Part shown: positions 49,002-59,022 of the stretch, one piece after another
Numbering within the stretch: position 1 is the first letter of the stretch
Layout of the letters: each line of letters begins with the position of its first letter
NCBI RefSeq assembly: GCF_040654195.1
Contig: NZ_JBFAHM010000024.1
Coordinates: 1-64,000 of the forward strand
Length of the DNA: 64,000 bases
Direction of reading: 5' to 3'
Origin: Hamadaea sp013361475
Lineage (GTDB): Bacteria; Actinomycetota; Actinomycetes; Mycobacteriales; Micromonosporaceae
Notes under the pieces: model-generated
Databases searched by the model: none
Seen by the model: only the letters and a program-made list of their open reading frames with translations
What the model was told of the DNA's origin: nothing
Made by a program: the position numbers and the translations under genes

Positions 49002-49620
49002 GGAGAGCCTCCGCTCCGACCGGTTCATAGCCGGCGGCCAGGAACGCCCGGACCGAGGCGGCGTTGCCGGGCGCGATCTGCGCCCACACCGGCCGCTCCC
49101 CGGGCACGAGATGCCGGGCGGCCAGCGCCAGCGTCCGGCCCAGACCCCGGTCGCGGGCCTGCGGTTCGACCTCCACCGCCACCTCCCAGCGCCCGGCCAG
49201 GCCCCGGCCGACGACCAGGACACCCCGCCCGGACTCCGTCTCCCAGACGCGTACCTCATCACGGTAGCGGTGCGCCCGGCGTACCCGTGGGTGGTCCGAA
49301 TCAGAAACTTCGCGCAGCGTGAGCGGCGGCGGGCCCGGCAGGTGCGCGGACATCAGCACGATGTCGATGTTGTTGACGCGGCGCGCGAGCTTGTCCTCCA
49401 GCGCGCGCAGGAAGGGCGGGTTGAGCGGCGCGGACAGGTCCTCCTCGGGCAGCTCCGCCGCGACCCAGGCCGGGTCCACGTCGGCCGCGACGATGGACAC
49501 GCCGGGGAAGGCGACCACGGCCGCCGCGCGAGGGCCGGGTTGCGGCGCGGTCAGGTACCACCGGTCGGCCGGGATCCAGTCCCCGGCCTCGACCAGCGCG
49601 ATGGCGTCTGCGAGATCCAT
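48991..49620 (-). CDS. GNAT-family acetyltransferase (leading gene of the coupled unit)
   Basis: 209 aa, ATG start. The N-terminal 110 residues are mixed alpha/beta without recognised motif (DLADAIALVEAGDWIPADRW). The C-terminal part has VAVEVEPQARDRGLGRTLAL and APGNAASVRAFLAAGYEPVG, the acetyl-CoA-binding and terminal GNAT strands. No substrate known. Its 3' end overlaps the following GNAT gene, which starts at its own SD inside this gene. Confidence 0.8.
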   Translation of the reverse strand: MDLADAIALVEAGDWIPADRWYLTAPQPGPRAAAVVAFPGVSIVAADVDPAWVAAELPEEDLSAPLNPPFLRALEDKLARRVNNIDIVLMSAHLPGPPPLTLREVSDSDHPRVRRAHRYRDEVRVWETESGRGVLVVGRGLAGRWEVAVEVEPQARDRGLGRTLALAARHLVPGERPVWAQIAPGNAASVRAFLAAGYEPVGAEALLVP

Positions 49621-49747
49621 CGCGTCACCGTAGACGACGAGGCCGCCGCGACACGTGATCGGGTCTTCGGTGGAGCGTGGTGATCATTGTGGAGGGTTAG
49701 TTTGTTTAACGTCCGTCCCAATTAACTCATCTCGATGGAGTGAGCTG

Positions 49748-52039
49748 ATGAGAGCAAAGACGCTCGTGGGCGGGGTGGCGAGCCTGACCCTGCTCGCCGC
49801 GCTCGCCGTGACCGCGCCCGCTCAAGCCGCCGTCCCGTCCACCCCGTACGCCTGGAAGAACGCGCAGATCGTCGGAGGAGGCTTCATCCCCGGGATCGTC
49901 TACTCCCCCTCCGTGTCCGGGCTGGCCTATGTCCGCACCGACATCGGCGGTGCCTACCGGCGCGACCCCGGCAGCAGTGTCTGGACCCCGATCACCGACT
50001 CGATCGGCTGGGACGACTGGGGCCTGACCGGCATCGCCAGCCTTGCGCTCGACCCGAACGACGGGAACAAGGTCTACCTGGCGGCCGGCACCTACACCAA
50101 CAGCTGGGACCCGAACAACGGCGCCATCCTGCGCTCCGGCGACCGCGGCGCGAGCTGGGCCCGCACCACCTTGCCGTTCAAGCTCGGCGGCAACATGCCG
50201 GGGCGCGGCATGGGCGAACGGCTGGCCGTCGACCCCAACAAGGGCAGCGTCCTCTATCTCGGCGCGCCCAGCGGCAACGGCCTTTGGCGCAGCACCGACA
50301 GCGGGGTGACCTGGGCCAAGGTGACCGCGTTCCCCAACCCCGGCACCTACGCGCAGGACCCGAACGACCCCAACGGCTACCTCAACGACCTCCAGGGAGT
50401 CGTCTGGGTGACGTTCGATCCGCGTACGGGCACTGCGGGAAACACGACCCAGACGATCTACGTCGGCGTGGCCGACCTGCAGAACACCGTGTACCGGAGC
50501 ACCGACGGCGGCACGACCTGGACTCGGCTGGCCGGGCAGCCGACCGGCTTCCTCGCGCACAAGGGCGTCCTCGACAGCGTCAACGGCTACCTCTACCTCG
50601 CCACCAGCGACACCGGCGGACCCTACGACGGCGGGCACGGCGACGTCTGGCGGTACGCCACCGCCACCGGAACCTGGACGCAGATCAGCCCCATCCCGTC
50701 CAGCGACGTCGACAACAACTACTTCGGCTACAGCGGCCTGTCCGTCGACCGGCAGCACCCCGGCACGCTCATGGTCACGGCGTACAGCTCGTGGTGGCCC
50801 GACACCATCATCTGGCGCAGCACCGACAACGGCGCGACCTGGTCGAAGATCTGGGACTGGACGCGTTACCCCAGCCGCAGCTTCCGCTACACGATGGACA
50901 TCTCCGCCTCACCCTGGCTGGACCTGAAGGACCCGGGCGCCCGGGACGCGGAGGTCTCCCCCAAACTCGGCTGGATGACCGAGGCGCTGGAGATCAACCC
51001 GTTCAACTCCGCCGAGTTCCTCTACGGCACCGGCGCGACCCTGTTCGGCTCGGACAACCTCACCAACTGGGACTCCGGCGGCACCTTCACGATCTCGGTC
51101 AAGGCCAAGGGCATCGAGGAGACCTCGGTGCAGGACCTGGTCAGCCCGCCGTCCGGAGCACCGCTGCTGTCGGCGCTCGGCGACATCACCGGCTTCCGGC
51201 ACGACTCGCTCACCACCGTCCCGGCCGCCACCTTCAACAGCAACGACTGGCCGACCAGCACCGACATCGACTTCGCCGAATCCGCCCCGGCCACCGTCGT
51301 GCGCGTCGGCAACTGCGACGTCAGCACGCAGAAGTGCCTGTCCTACTCGACGAACGGCGGCACCAGCTGGACCGCGCCCGCCAAGCAACCCACCGGGGTC
51401 ACCGGCGGCGGCACGGTCGCCGTCAGCGCCGACGGCACGCGGTACCTCTGGAGCCCGGCCGGCGCGAGCGTCTCGGTCACCGCCAACAACGGCAAGACCT
51501 GGACGACGTCCACCGGCGTCCCGGCCGGCGCCCGCGTCATCTCCGACCGGGTCACCGCCACGACGTTCTACGCGTACGCCAACGGCACGTTCTATCGCAG
51601 CACCAACGGTGGCACGTCGTTCACGGCGTCGGCGGCGACCGGGCTGCCGACCGAGTCGGTACGCATGTCGGCCGTCTTCGGGCGAGCCGGCGACGTCTGG
51701 CTCGCCGGTGGCACTGCGACCGGGGCGTACGGGTTGTGGCACTCCACCGACGGCGGAGTCACCTTCACCAAACTGTCCACCGTCGAGCAGGCCGACGCGG
51801 TCGGCTTCGGCAAGGCCGCCACCGGCGCGACCTACCCGGCGATCTACACCAGCGCCAAGATCGGCGGCGTACGCGGCATCTTCCGCTCCGACGACGCCGG
51901 GGCGACCTGGGTCCGCATCAACGACGACCAGCACCAGTACGGCTGGACCGGCGCGGTCGTGATCGGCGACCCGCGGGTCTACGGCCGGGTGTACGTGGGG
52001 ACGAACGGGCGCGGCATCGTCTACGCCGACCCCGCCTGA
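49748..52039 (+). CDS. secreted GH74 xyloglucanase
   Basis: 763 aa from ATG at 49748 with TGGAG 8 nt upstream. Sec signal peptide cleaved after about AQA27. Two seven-bladed propellers made of BNR-like STDGGTTW repeats (RSGDRGASW, RSTDSGVTW, RSTDGGTTW, RSTDNGATW, HSTDGGVTF, RSDDAGATW). The first catalytic Asp region is RTDIGGAYR and the second lies in GWMTEALEINPFN, both GH74 signatures. No CBM follows, unlike many actinobacterial GH74 enzymes. It hydrolyses xyloglucan beta-1,4 links by inversion, complementing the GH6 enzyme at 33.4 kb. The leader has GTTTGTTTAAC, reminiscent of ROK/XylR sites. Copy C of the palindrome follows its stop. Confidence 0.93.
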   Translation: MRAKTLVGGVASLTLLAALAVTAPAQAAVPSTPYAWKNAQIVGGGFIPGIVYSPSVSGLAYVRTDIGGAYRRDPGSSVWTPITDSIGWDDWGLTGIASLALDPNDGNKVYLAAGTYTNSWDPNNGAILRSGDRGASWARTTLPFKLGGNMPGRGMGERLAVDPNKGSVLYLGAPSGNGLWRSTDSGVTWAKVTAFPNPGTYAQDPNDPNGYLNDLQGVVWVTFDPRTGTAGNTTQTIYVGVADLQNTVYRSTDGGTTWTRLAGQPTGFLAHKGVLDSVNGYLYLATSDTGGPYDGGHGDVWRYATATGTWTQISPIPSSDVDNNYFGYSGLSVDRQHPGTLMVTAYSSWWPDTIIWRSTDNGATWSKIWDWTRYPSRSFRYTMDISASPWLDLKDPGARDAEVSPKLGWMTEALEINPFNSAEFLYGTGATLFGSDNLTNWDSGGTFTISVKAKGIEETSVQDLVSPPSGAPLLSALGDITGFRHDSLTTVPAATFNSNDWPTSTDIDFAESAPATVVRVGNCDVSTQKCLSYSTNGGTSWTAPAKQPTGVTGGGTVAVSADGTRYLWSPAGASVSVTANNGKTWTTSTGVPAGARVISDRVTATTFYAYANGTFYRSTNGGTSFTASAATGLPTESVRMSAVFGRAGDVWLAGGTATGAYGLWHSTDGGVTFTKLSTVEQADAVGFGKAATGATYPAIYTSAKIGGVRGIFRSDDAGATWVRINDDQHQYGWTGAVVIGDPRVYGRVYVGTNGRGIVYADPA

Positions 52040-52054
52040 CGGCTCACCCCTTCA

Positions 52055-52120
52055 GCGCTGGATCAGGGTTCTCGGTCGAATCTTGGCGCAAGATTCGACC
52101 CGGAACCCTGATCCAGCGCC
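52055..52120. repeat. dispersed intergenic palindrome, copy C
   Basis: 16-bp arms at 52055-52070 and 52104-52119 and inner CGAATCTTG...CAAGATTCG pair. The copy fills the space between two convergent stop codons: GH74 ends 15 bp to the left and the GNAT gene ends at the very next base. Confidence 0.88.
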
Positions 52121-53047
52121 CTACGAGGCAGCGGGACCGGAGCGGGGCCGCCGGTACCCCGAGGTCGACCCGGCCGGCGCGAACCCGAGCGACGCGTACA
52201 AAGCGGCGGCAGCGGAGTTCTCGGCGTTGTGGTTGACCGTCACCGTGCTCATGCCGGCCTCGGCCATCTCGTGCACCGCGTACGCCATCACCGCCTTGCC
52301 GAGCCCCCGGCGCTGGAAGTCCGGATGCGTGCCGACCGGTTCGAAGTGGCCGAGCTTGTTCAGCGCGTCGGTCCAGTAGACGCAGAACGCGGCGATCCGG
52401 CCGTCCGGCGCGACCGCCACGATCTCGTGCGTCGGGTCGTATCCGGGCTTGACCATGACCTCGGCCCGGTACTGCTCGCCGGTCCAGCTGTCACCGAACG
52501 CACCGTTGTGGGCGACCGCCAGCGCCTTGGCGTCCGCGAAGACGGCCGGGCGGATCTCGAACCCCTCGACGTCCGGCAGAACCACGGCGTCGGCGGAAGG
52601 GAGGGACAGCTCGTTGACCGTGTCCCAAGTGCGGAAGCGCTCGAAGCCCAGCTCCTCCAGCAGCTTGGCGCGGACGGTGTCGCAGTCGAAGCAGTCGGTG
52701 AGCACGAACTCCTCGTCCTCGTCGGCCGCGTGCTCGGTCACGTACGCCGCGTGCCGCAGCATCGCCTCCTCGGCGGCGGTCCCGCGCAGCGCCGGGGCGG
52801 TGAACACGTCGAAGGCGCAGCCGAACCGGAGGTTGATCGTGACCCCCATGACGGCGCCGCGTTCCTCCCACACCTGGACCAGTTCGCCGATCGGCCGGCG
52901 GCCGCGCAGATTCTCGTAGATCCGATGGGGCAGTTCGCCGATGTGGTCGTACGCGCACCGCCCGGCGACCGCGATCCAGCCGGCGACGATGTCCTGCAGC
53001 ACCGGGAGGTCCTCGTCGGCGTACGGGCGAGGTTGGAGATCACTCAC
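52121..53047 (-). CDS. two-domain GNAT acetyltransferase
   Basis: 308 aa, ATG start. Two tandem GNAT folds, as in MshD-like proteins: the N-terminal domain lacks a clear acetyl-CoA loop, while the C-terminal domain has PVGTHPDFQRRGLGKAVMAY and VNHNAENSAAAALYASLGFA. The Cys residues FDCDTV and TDCF in the N-terminal domain are of unclear role. Substrate not known; a mycothiol-synthase role is unsupported since mshD would normally be elsewhere. The stop directly abuts palindrome copy C. Confidence 0.83.
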   Translation of the reverse strand: MSDLQPRPYADEDLPVLQDIVAGWIAVAGRCAYDHIGELPHRIYENLRGRRPIGELVQVWEERGAVMGVTINLRFGCAFDVFTAPALRGTAAEEAMLRHAAYVTEHAADEDEEFVLTDCFDCDTVRAKLLEELGFERFRTWDTVNELSLPSADAVVLPDVEGFEIRPAVFADAKALAVAHNGAFGDSWTGEQYRAEVMVKPGYDPTHEIVAVAPDGRIAAFCVYWTDALNKLGHFEPVGTHPDFQRRGLGKAVMAYAVHEMAEAGMSTVTVNHNAENSAAAALYASLGFAPAGSTSGYRRPRSGPAAS

Positions 53048-53119
53048 CCCCTTTGTGTATCAAAGTCCGGACCGATCGGCCGTGCAATTAGCCCAGGCGC
53101 TCCGGAGTAGGGTGTGATC

Positions 53120-53740
53120 ATGATCGAGATCACGTCCCCCGAGGAACTGCGCGATCTGCTCGGGGCACCGATGCCCCGGGCCGTGGCCAAGGAGCGCGCC
53201 GCTCTGCACCCGCGCGACCGCGATTGGCTCGCCGCCTCGCCGTTCGTCCTCGTGGCCACCTCTGACGCCGAGGGCAACTGCGACGTCTCCCCCAAGGGCG
53301 ATCCGGCCGGCTTCACCCACGTCATCGACGACCACACGATCGCCATCCCGGAGCGCAAGGGCAACCGGCGGGCCGACGGCTTCCACAACATCCTGGCCAA
53401 CCCGCACGTCGGGCTGATCTACCTCATCCCGGGCCGTACCGAGACGCTCCGGATCAACGGCCGCGCGCGACTGGTCCGCGAGGCGCCGTTCTTCGACGAG
53501 ATGGTCGTCAAGGGCCACCGCCCGCAGCTCGCCGTCGTGGTCGACATCGACACGATCTTCTTCCACTGCGCCAAGGCGTTCCTGCGCTCGCAGCTGTGGC
53601 AGACCGACACCTGGAACCCCGACGTTCTGCCGTCGCACGCCTGCCTGGTCAAGGAGGTCCAGCCGACCAAGGAGAGCCTCGCCGAGCTGGAGGAGTACTA
53701 CCGGCCGGAGAACTACACCAAGCAGCTCTACGCGGTGTGA
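53120..53740 (+). CDS. PPOX-class FMN-binding pyridoxamine 5'-phosphate oxidase-like protein
   Basis: 206 aa from ATG at 53120 (GTG two codons earlier possible). Split-barrel flavin domain: FVLVATSDAEGNCDVSPKGD, then IAIPERKGNRRADGFHNILA and NPHVGLIYLIPGRTETLRIN. The C-terminal HCAKAFLRSQLWQTDTWNP segment is characteristic of the MSMEG_1061-type subgroup. F420/FMN-linked redox function of unknown substrate. Overlaps the convergent NUDIX gene by 13 bp. Confidence 0.88.
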   Translation: MIEITSPEELRDLLGAPMPRAVAKERAALHPRDRDWLAASPFVLVATSDAEGNCDVSPKGDPAGFTHVIDDHTIAIPERKGNRRADGFHNILANPHVGLIYLIPGRTETLRINGRARLVREAPFFDEMVVKGHRPQLAVVVDIDTIFFHCAKAFLRSQLWQTDTWNPDVLPSHACLVKEVQPTKESLAELEEYYRPENYTKQLYAV

Positions 53741-54273
53741 ATCCTGGCCAGCGCGTTCCGGAGGACGCGGTCGACGTCGGTCCCCCGCGGTGACGGCAGG
53801 TCGTCCACGGAGAACCAGCCCAGCGCCAGCGACTCGTCGCTGATGTGTTCGGCCGCGCCCGCCGGGGCGTACATCAGGAACATGACGTCGTGGTGCAGCA
53901 GCCGGCGACCGGCGCAGTTCGGCACCTCGTGCACGTCCACGTCGACCGGCACCGGGTCCACGACCAGGTCCGCGATGCCGCCCTCCTCGGTCGCCTCGCG
54001 CAGCGCGGCCCCGGCCAGCGTCTCGTCCGTGGCGTCGAGGTGCCCGCCGAGCTGCACCCAGATGCCGAACTTGCGGTGCAGGCTCAACAGGAACGCGTCC
54101 CGCTCGCGCGAGTAGACCAACGCGCTCGCGGTGACATGTCCGCCGTCCCGCTCCCGCCGCAACGCTTCCGGCCCGCTCTCCACCAATTCCCGAGTGGTAC
54201 GCCAATCGGCCTGGCCGTCGTCGGCGGGTCGCATCGCCGCGAGCGCCTCGCGTGCGCTCTCGTAGAGGCTCAC
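53728..54273 (-). CDS. NUDIX hydrolase
   Basis: 181 aa, ATG start overlapping the rluB stop by 4 bp. The NUDIX box reads GGHLDATDETLAGAALREAT followed by EEGGI; the segment before Glu is one residue longer than the canonical box. The N-terminal 40 residues are helical. Family members hydrolyse nucleoside diphosphate derivatives such as IPP-like, mutated or sugar nucleotides; substrate open. Last gene of the scpA-scpB-rluB group. Confidence 0.86.
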   Translation of the reverse strand: MSLYESAREALAAMRPADDGQADWRTTRELVESGPEALRRERDGGHVTASALVYSRERDAFLLSLHRKFGIWVQLGGHLDATDETLAGAALREATEEGGIADLVVDPVPVDVDVHEVPNCAGRRLLHHDVMFLMYAPAGAAEHISDESLALGWFSVDDLPSPRGTDVDRVLRNALARIHTA

Positions 54274-54993
54274 TTCCCGTCGACCAGCTTGAACAGCGCC
54301 GCGATCTCGCCCGCGTTGAGCCGGCGGTGCCGCCCCGCCCGCAGGTCGCCGAGCCGGATCGGCCCGATCGCCGTCCGTACCAGCCGCGACACCGGGAAGC
54401 CGAGCGCGTCGAACATGCGCCGGACGATCCGGTTGCGTCCCTCGTGCAGCACGACCTCGCAGAGGGCGGTGTTGCCGATCGCGTCGACGAGCCGGAACGA
54501 GTCCACCCGGGCCAGGCCGTCCTCCAGCTCGACGCCGGCCCGCAACGACCGGCCGACGCTGCGGGGCAGCGGCCCGGCGACCTCGGCGAGGTAGGTCTTC
54601 GGGACCTCGTACGACGGGTGCATCAGCTTGTGCGCGAGCGCCCCGTCGTTGGTCAGCAGCAGGAGGCCTTCGGACTCCTGGTCCAGCCGCCCGACGTGAT
54701 AGACGCGGACGCCCAGGTCGCCGATGTAGTCCGCGATCGCCTCCCGGCCCTCCTCGTCGGACATCGTCGAGACGACCCCCCGCGGCTTGTTCATGGCCAG
54801 GTAGACGAGGCGGTTGTCGACCACGACCCGCTGACCGTCCACATAGATCTCGGCGGTGACGGGGTCGACCTTGTCGCCCAGCCGGGCCACCTTCCCGTCG
54901 ACGACGACGCGCCCACGGTCGATCAGCTCCTCGGAGGCGCGGCGCGACCCCACCCCCGCCGAAGCCAGCACCTTCTGCAGGCGCTCCCGTCCG

Positions 54994-55007
<14 letters not shown>
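54270..55007 (-). CDS. rluB: 23S rRNA pseudouridine synthase RluB-type
   Basis: 245 aa from ATG at 55007, inside the end of scpB (14-bp overlap). N-terminal S4 RNA-binding domain (ERLQKVLASAGVGSRRASEE). Catalytic domain with VYHVGRLDQESEGLLLLTND (catalytic Asp in GRLDxxSEG), KTYLAEVAG and EGRNRIVRRMFDALGFPV. Modifies U in 23S rRNA helix 89 region in family members. The scpB-rluB order is a conserved actinobacterial arrangement. Confidence 0.94.
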
Positions 55008-56721
<1,714 letters not shown>

Positions 56722-56770
56722 TTTTGCAGCCTATCAGTCGTTATCGTGGGCTCTTCGAGCGCTGAATCGC

Positions 56771-57886
56771 TCAGGCGGAGGGCTCGGCGTCGGCGGCGCT
56801 GCCGTCGGACGCCTCCTCGGGATTCCCGGCGTCGCCGGAGTCGCCGGAGTCGCCGGAGGGGGCGTCCGCAACCGACTCCGGCGGGGCGGGGCTTCCGGCG
56901 TACTCGTCGAAGTCGAGCTCGACCCGCGCGCCCTCGGCGGCGATCCAGCGGACCGTGAGTTCCCCGAGCGGTTGGATCTGCTCGAAGCCGACCAGGTTCT
57001 CGCGGTACAGCTCGAGAAGCGCGAGGAAGCGCGCGACGACCTCGAGGGTGCTCTGGCAGTCGGTGACCAGGACGCGGAACGTCGCGATGCCCGCCGCCTG
57101 GAGCCGATCCCGGAGGATCTCCGCGTGTTCGCGGACGCTGACCTTGACGTCGTGGACGTGGGCGATGGAGACCGTGGGCGGCGCGGGCTTCGGGCTGAAC
57201 GCCTTGGCCGCGAGCTTGGCGAAGCGGTCGAGGCCGACGCCGAGCACGAGGTCCGGCAGCGCCTCGGCGTAGCGCTCCTCCAAGGCGACCGCACGCGGCC
57301 ACCGGCGCTGGCCCAGCTCGGCCAGTTCGGCGAGGTGCGCTGCGGCCTGCTTGAACGCGCGGTACTGCAGCAGGCGGGCGAACAGCAGGTCCCGGGCCTC
57401 CAGCAGAGCGAGGTCCTCCTCGTCCTCGACCGCCGCCGCCGGCAGCAGCCGGGCCGCCTTGAGATCGAGCAGGGTCGCCGCGATCACGAGGAACTCACTG
57501 GCCTCGTCGAGGTCCCAGGCGTCGCCGGCGGCCCGGATGTGGGCGATGAAGTCGTCGGTGACCTGGTGCAGCGCGACCTCGGTGACGTCCAGCTTGTGCT
57601 TGCCGATCAGCTGGAGCAGCAGGTCGAACGGGCCCTCGAAGTTGACCAGCTTGACGTTGAACCGCCCGCTGGTGCTCTCCGCCACGGGCGGCGCGTCGGG
57701 CTCCGCCGGGTCCTCCGCCGCAGGAGCGGCGGCGAGTTCCTCATCGGCCCCGGCCGACAGCGGCGCGCCCTCGGCCGCGGGCAGGGCGGCGTCGGTGGCA
57801 GTCTCGGGCGCGTTCATACCAGCGGGACCGTACGCGCCCTCGGCCGCGGGCAGGGCGGCGTCGGTGGCAGTCTCGGGCGCGTTCAT
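56771..57886 (-). CDS. scpA: ScpA segregation/condensation protein (kleisin)
   Basis: 371 aa from ATG at 57886, or 348 aa from the duplicated ATG at 57817. Kleisin core about 75-320: FNVKLVNFEGPFDLLLQLIG, KHKLDVTEVALHQVTDDFIA, EFLVIAATLLDLKAARLLP, and the C-terminal winged helix with VARFLALLELYRENLVGFEQ. Bridges SMC heads with ScpB. N-terminus: MNAPETATDAALPAAEGA occurs twice in tandem because of a 69-bp duplication. C-terminus is an acidic Gly/Ser/Asp tail (SGDSGDSGDAGNPEEASDG). Neither ATG has a strong SD. scpB follows 49 bp later. Confidence 0.95.
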   Translation of the reverse strand: MNAPETATDAALPAAEGAYGPAGMNAPETATDAALPAAEGAPLSAGADEELAAAPAAEDPAEPDAPPVAESTSGRFNVKLVNFEGPFDLLLQLIGKHKLDVTEVALHQVTDDFIAHIRAAGDAWDLDEASEFLVIAATLLDLKAARLLPAAAVEDEEDLALLEARDLLFARLLQYRAFKQAAAHLAELAELGQRRWPRAVALEERYAEALPDLVLGVGLDRFAKLAAKAFSPKPAPPTVSIAHVHDVKVSVREHAEILRDRLQAAGIATFRVLVTDCQSTLEVVARFLALLELYRENLVGFEQIQPLGELTVRWIAAEGARVELDFDEYAGSPAPPESVADAPSGDSGDSGDAGNPEEASDGSAADAEPSA

Positions 57887-57888
57887 AC
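57764..57888 (-). repeat. 69-bp-period tandem duplication containing the scpA start codon
   Basis: 57764-57819 and 57833-57888 are identical over 56 bp, including an ATG and the following 17 codons. The duplication adds 23 codons in frame and offers two candidate starts. Confidence 0.95.
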
Positions 57889-57914
57889 AGCGAAAATAGC
57901 AGCGGGCAGTCGGG

Positions 57915-58841
57915 TCAGCGCGCGGCCTGTGCCGCGATCACTTCGCGGGCGAGCTGCCGGTAGTTGCGCGCCCCGGACGAGGCCGGGTCGAGCGTCGTGA
58001 TCGGCGCCCCGGCCACGGTCGACTCGGGGAACTTCACCGTCTTCGTGATGACCGTCTGGTACACCTTGTCGCCGAACGCCTCCACCACCCGCTGCAGCAC
58101 CTGGCGGCAGTGGGTCGTGCGGGAGTCGTACATGGTGGCGAGGATGCCTTCGAGTTCCAGGTCGAAGTTCAGCCGCTCGCGGACCTTGTCGATGGTGTCC
58201 AGCAGGAGCGCCACACCCCGGAGGCTGAAGAACTCGCACTCCAGCGGCACCAGGACGCCGTGGCTGACGGTCAGCGCGTTGATCGCGAGCAGACCCAGCG
58301 ACGGCTGGCAGTCGATCAGGATGAAGTCGTATTCCTTGCGGACGTTGCGCAGCACCCGCGCCAGCGCCATCTCCCGGGCGACCTCGCTGACGAGCTGGAT
58401 CTCCGCCGCGGACAGGTCGATGTTGGCGGGCAGCAGGTGCAGGTTGGCCACGTCGGTCTTGATGAGCACGTCCTCGGTCGCCACATCATCCTGCATGAGC
58501 AGGTTGTAGATGGACAGGTCGAGGTTGTGCGGATTGACCCCGAGTCCGACCGACAAGGCGCCCTGCGGGTCGAAGTCGACCAGCAGCACCTTGCGCCCGT
58601 ATTCGGCCAGCGCCGCGCCCAGGTTGATGGTCGTCGTCGTCTTGCCGACGCCACCCTTCTGGTTCGCCATCGAGATGATGCGCGCCGGGCCGTGCTTGTC
58701 CGTCGGCATCGGCTCGGGGATGTCCTTGCGAGCCGTGTATGCCGAAGGGTCCGCTGGACCCAGATCCGCGCTGAGGTCCAAAGCGGACTGCTCGCCCCGC
58801 AACGTCGAGGACCAAGCCTCCGAACGCTCGCCGCCAGCCAT
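57915..58841 (-). CDS. ParA-family ATPase
   Basis: 308 aa, ATG start. A 50-residue N-terminal extension precedes the ATPase: deviant Walker A NQKGGVGKTTTTINL, switch LLVDFDPQGALS, and DFILIDCQPSLGLLAINAL. This is the second chromosomal ParA type typically encoded just upstream of scpA-scpB in actinobacteria, distinct from the oriC-proximal parA next to parB. Linked to chromosome or cell-pole organisation together with the condensin subunits. The scpA start follows 28 bp after its stop. Confidence 0.94.
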   Translation of the reverse strand: MAGGERSEAWSSTLRGEQSALDLSADLGPADPSAYTARKDIPEPMPTDKHGPARIISMANQKGGVGKTTTTINLGAALAEYGRKVLLVDFDPQGALSVGLGVNPHNLDLSIYNLLMQDDVATEDVLIKTDVANLHLLPANIDLSAAEIQLVSEVAREMALARVLRNVRKEYDFILIDCQPSLGLLAINALTVSHGVLVPLECEFFSLRGVALLLDTIDKVRERLNFDLELEGILATMYDSRTTHCRQVLQRVVEAFGDKVYQTVITKTVKFPESTVAGAPITTLDPASSGARNYRQLAREVIAAQAAR

Positions 58842-58961
58842 ATCCCGCCCTTCCCCTTACGACGCCTGCCGCCGTCAGAAGTCACGCGCCGTCGCTTGAC
58901 TGTACGCCACCGCGGGCCGCCGCAGCGGGTCCCGTCCACGGCGTGTTGAAACGACACGCAA

Positions 58962-59010
58962 GTGGAGGCCACACGAACCGAACGAAGGATGCGGATCGTG
59001 CGGCCTCCAC
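58962..59010 (-). terminator. terminator of ald
   Basis: 14-bp arms GTGGAGGCCACACG and CGTGCGGCCTCCAC with a single mismatch and a 21-nt loop, 12 bp beyond the ald stop on the minus strand. Confidence 0.65.
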
Positions 59011-59022
59011 GGCGACGCTCGC

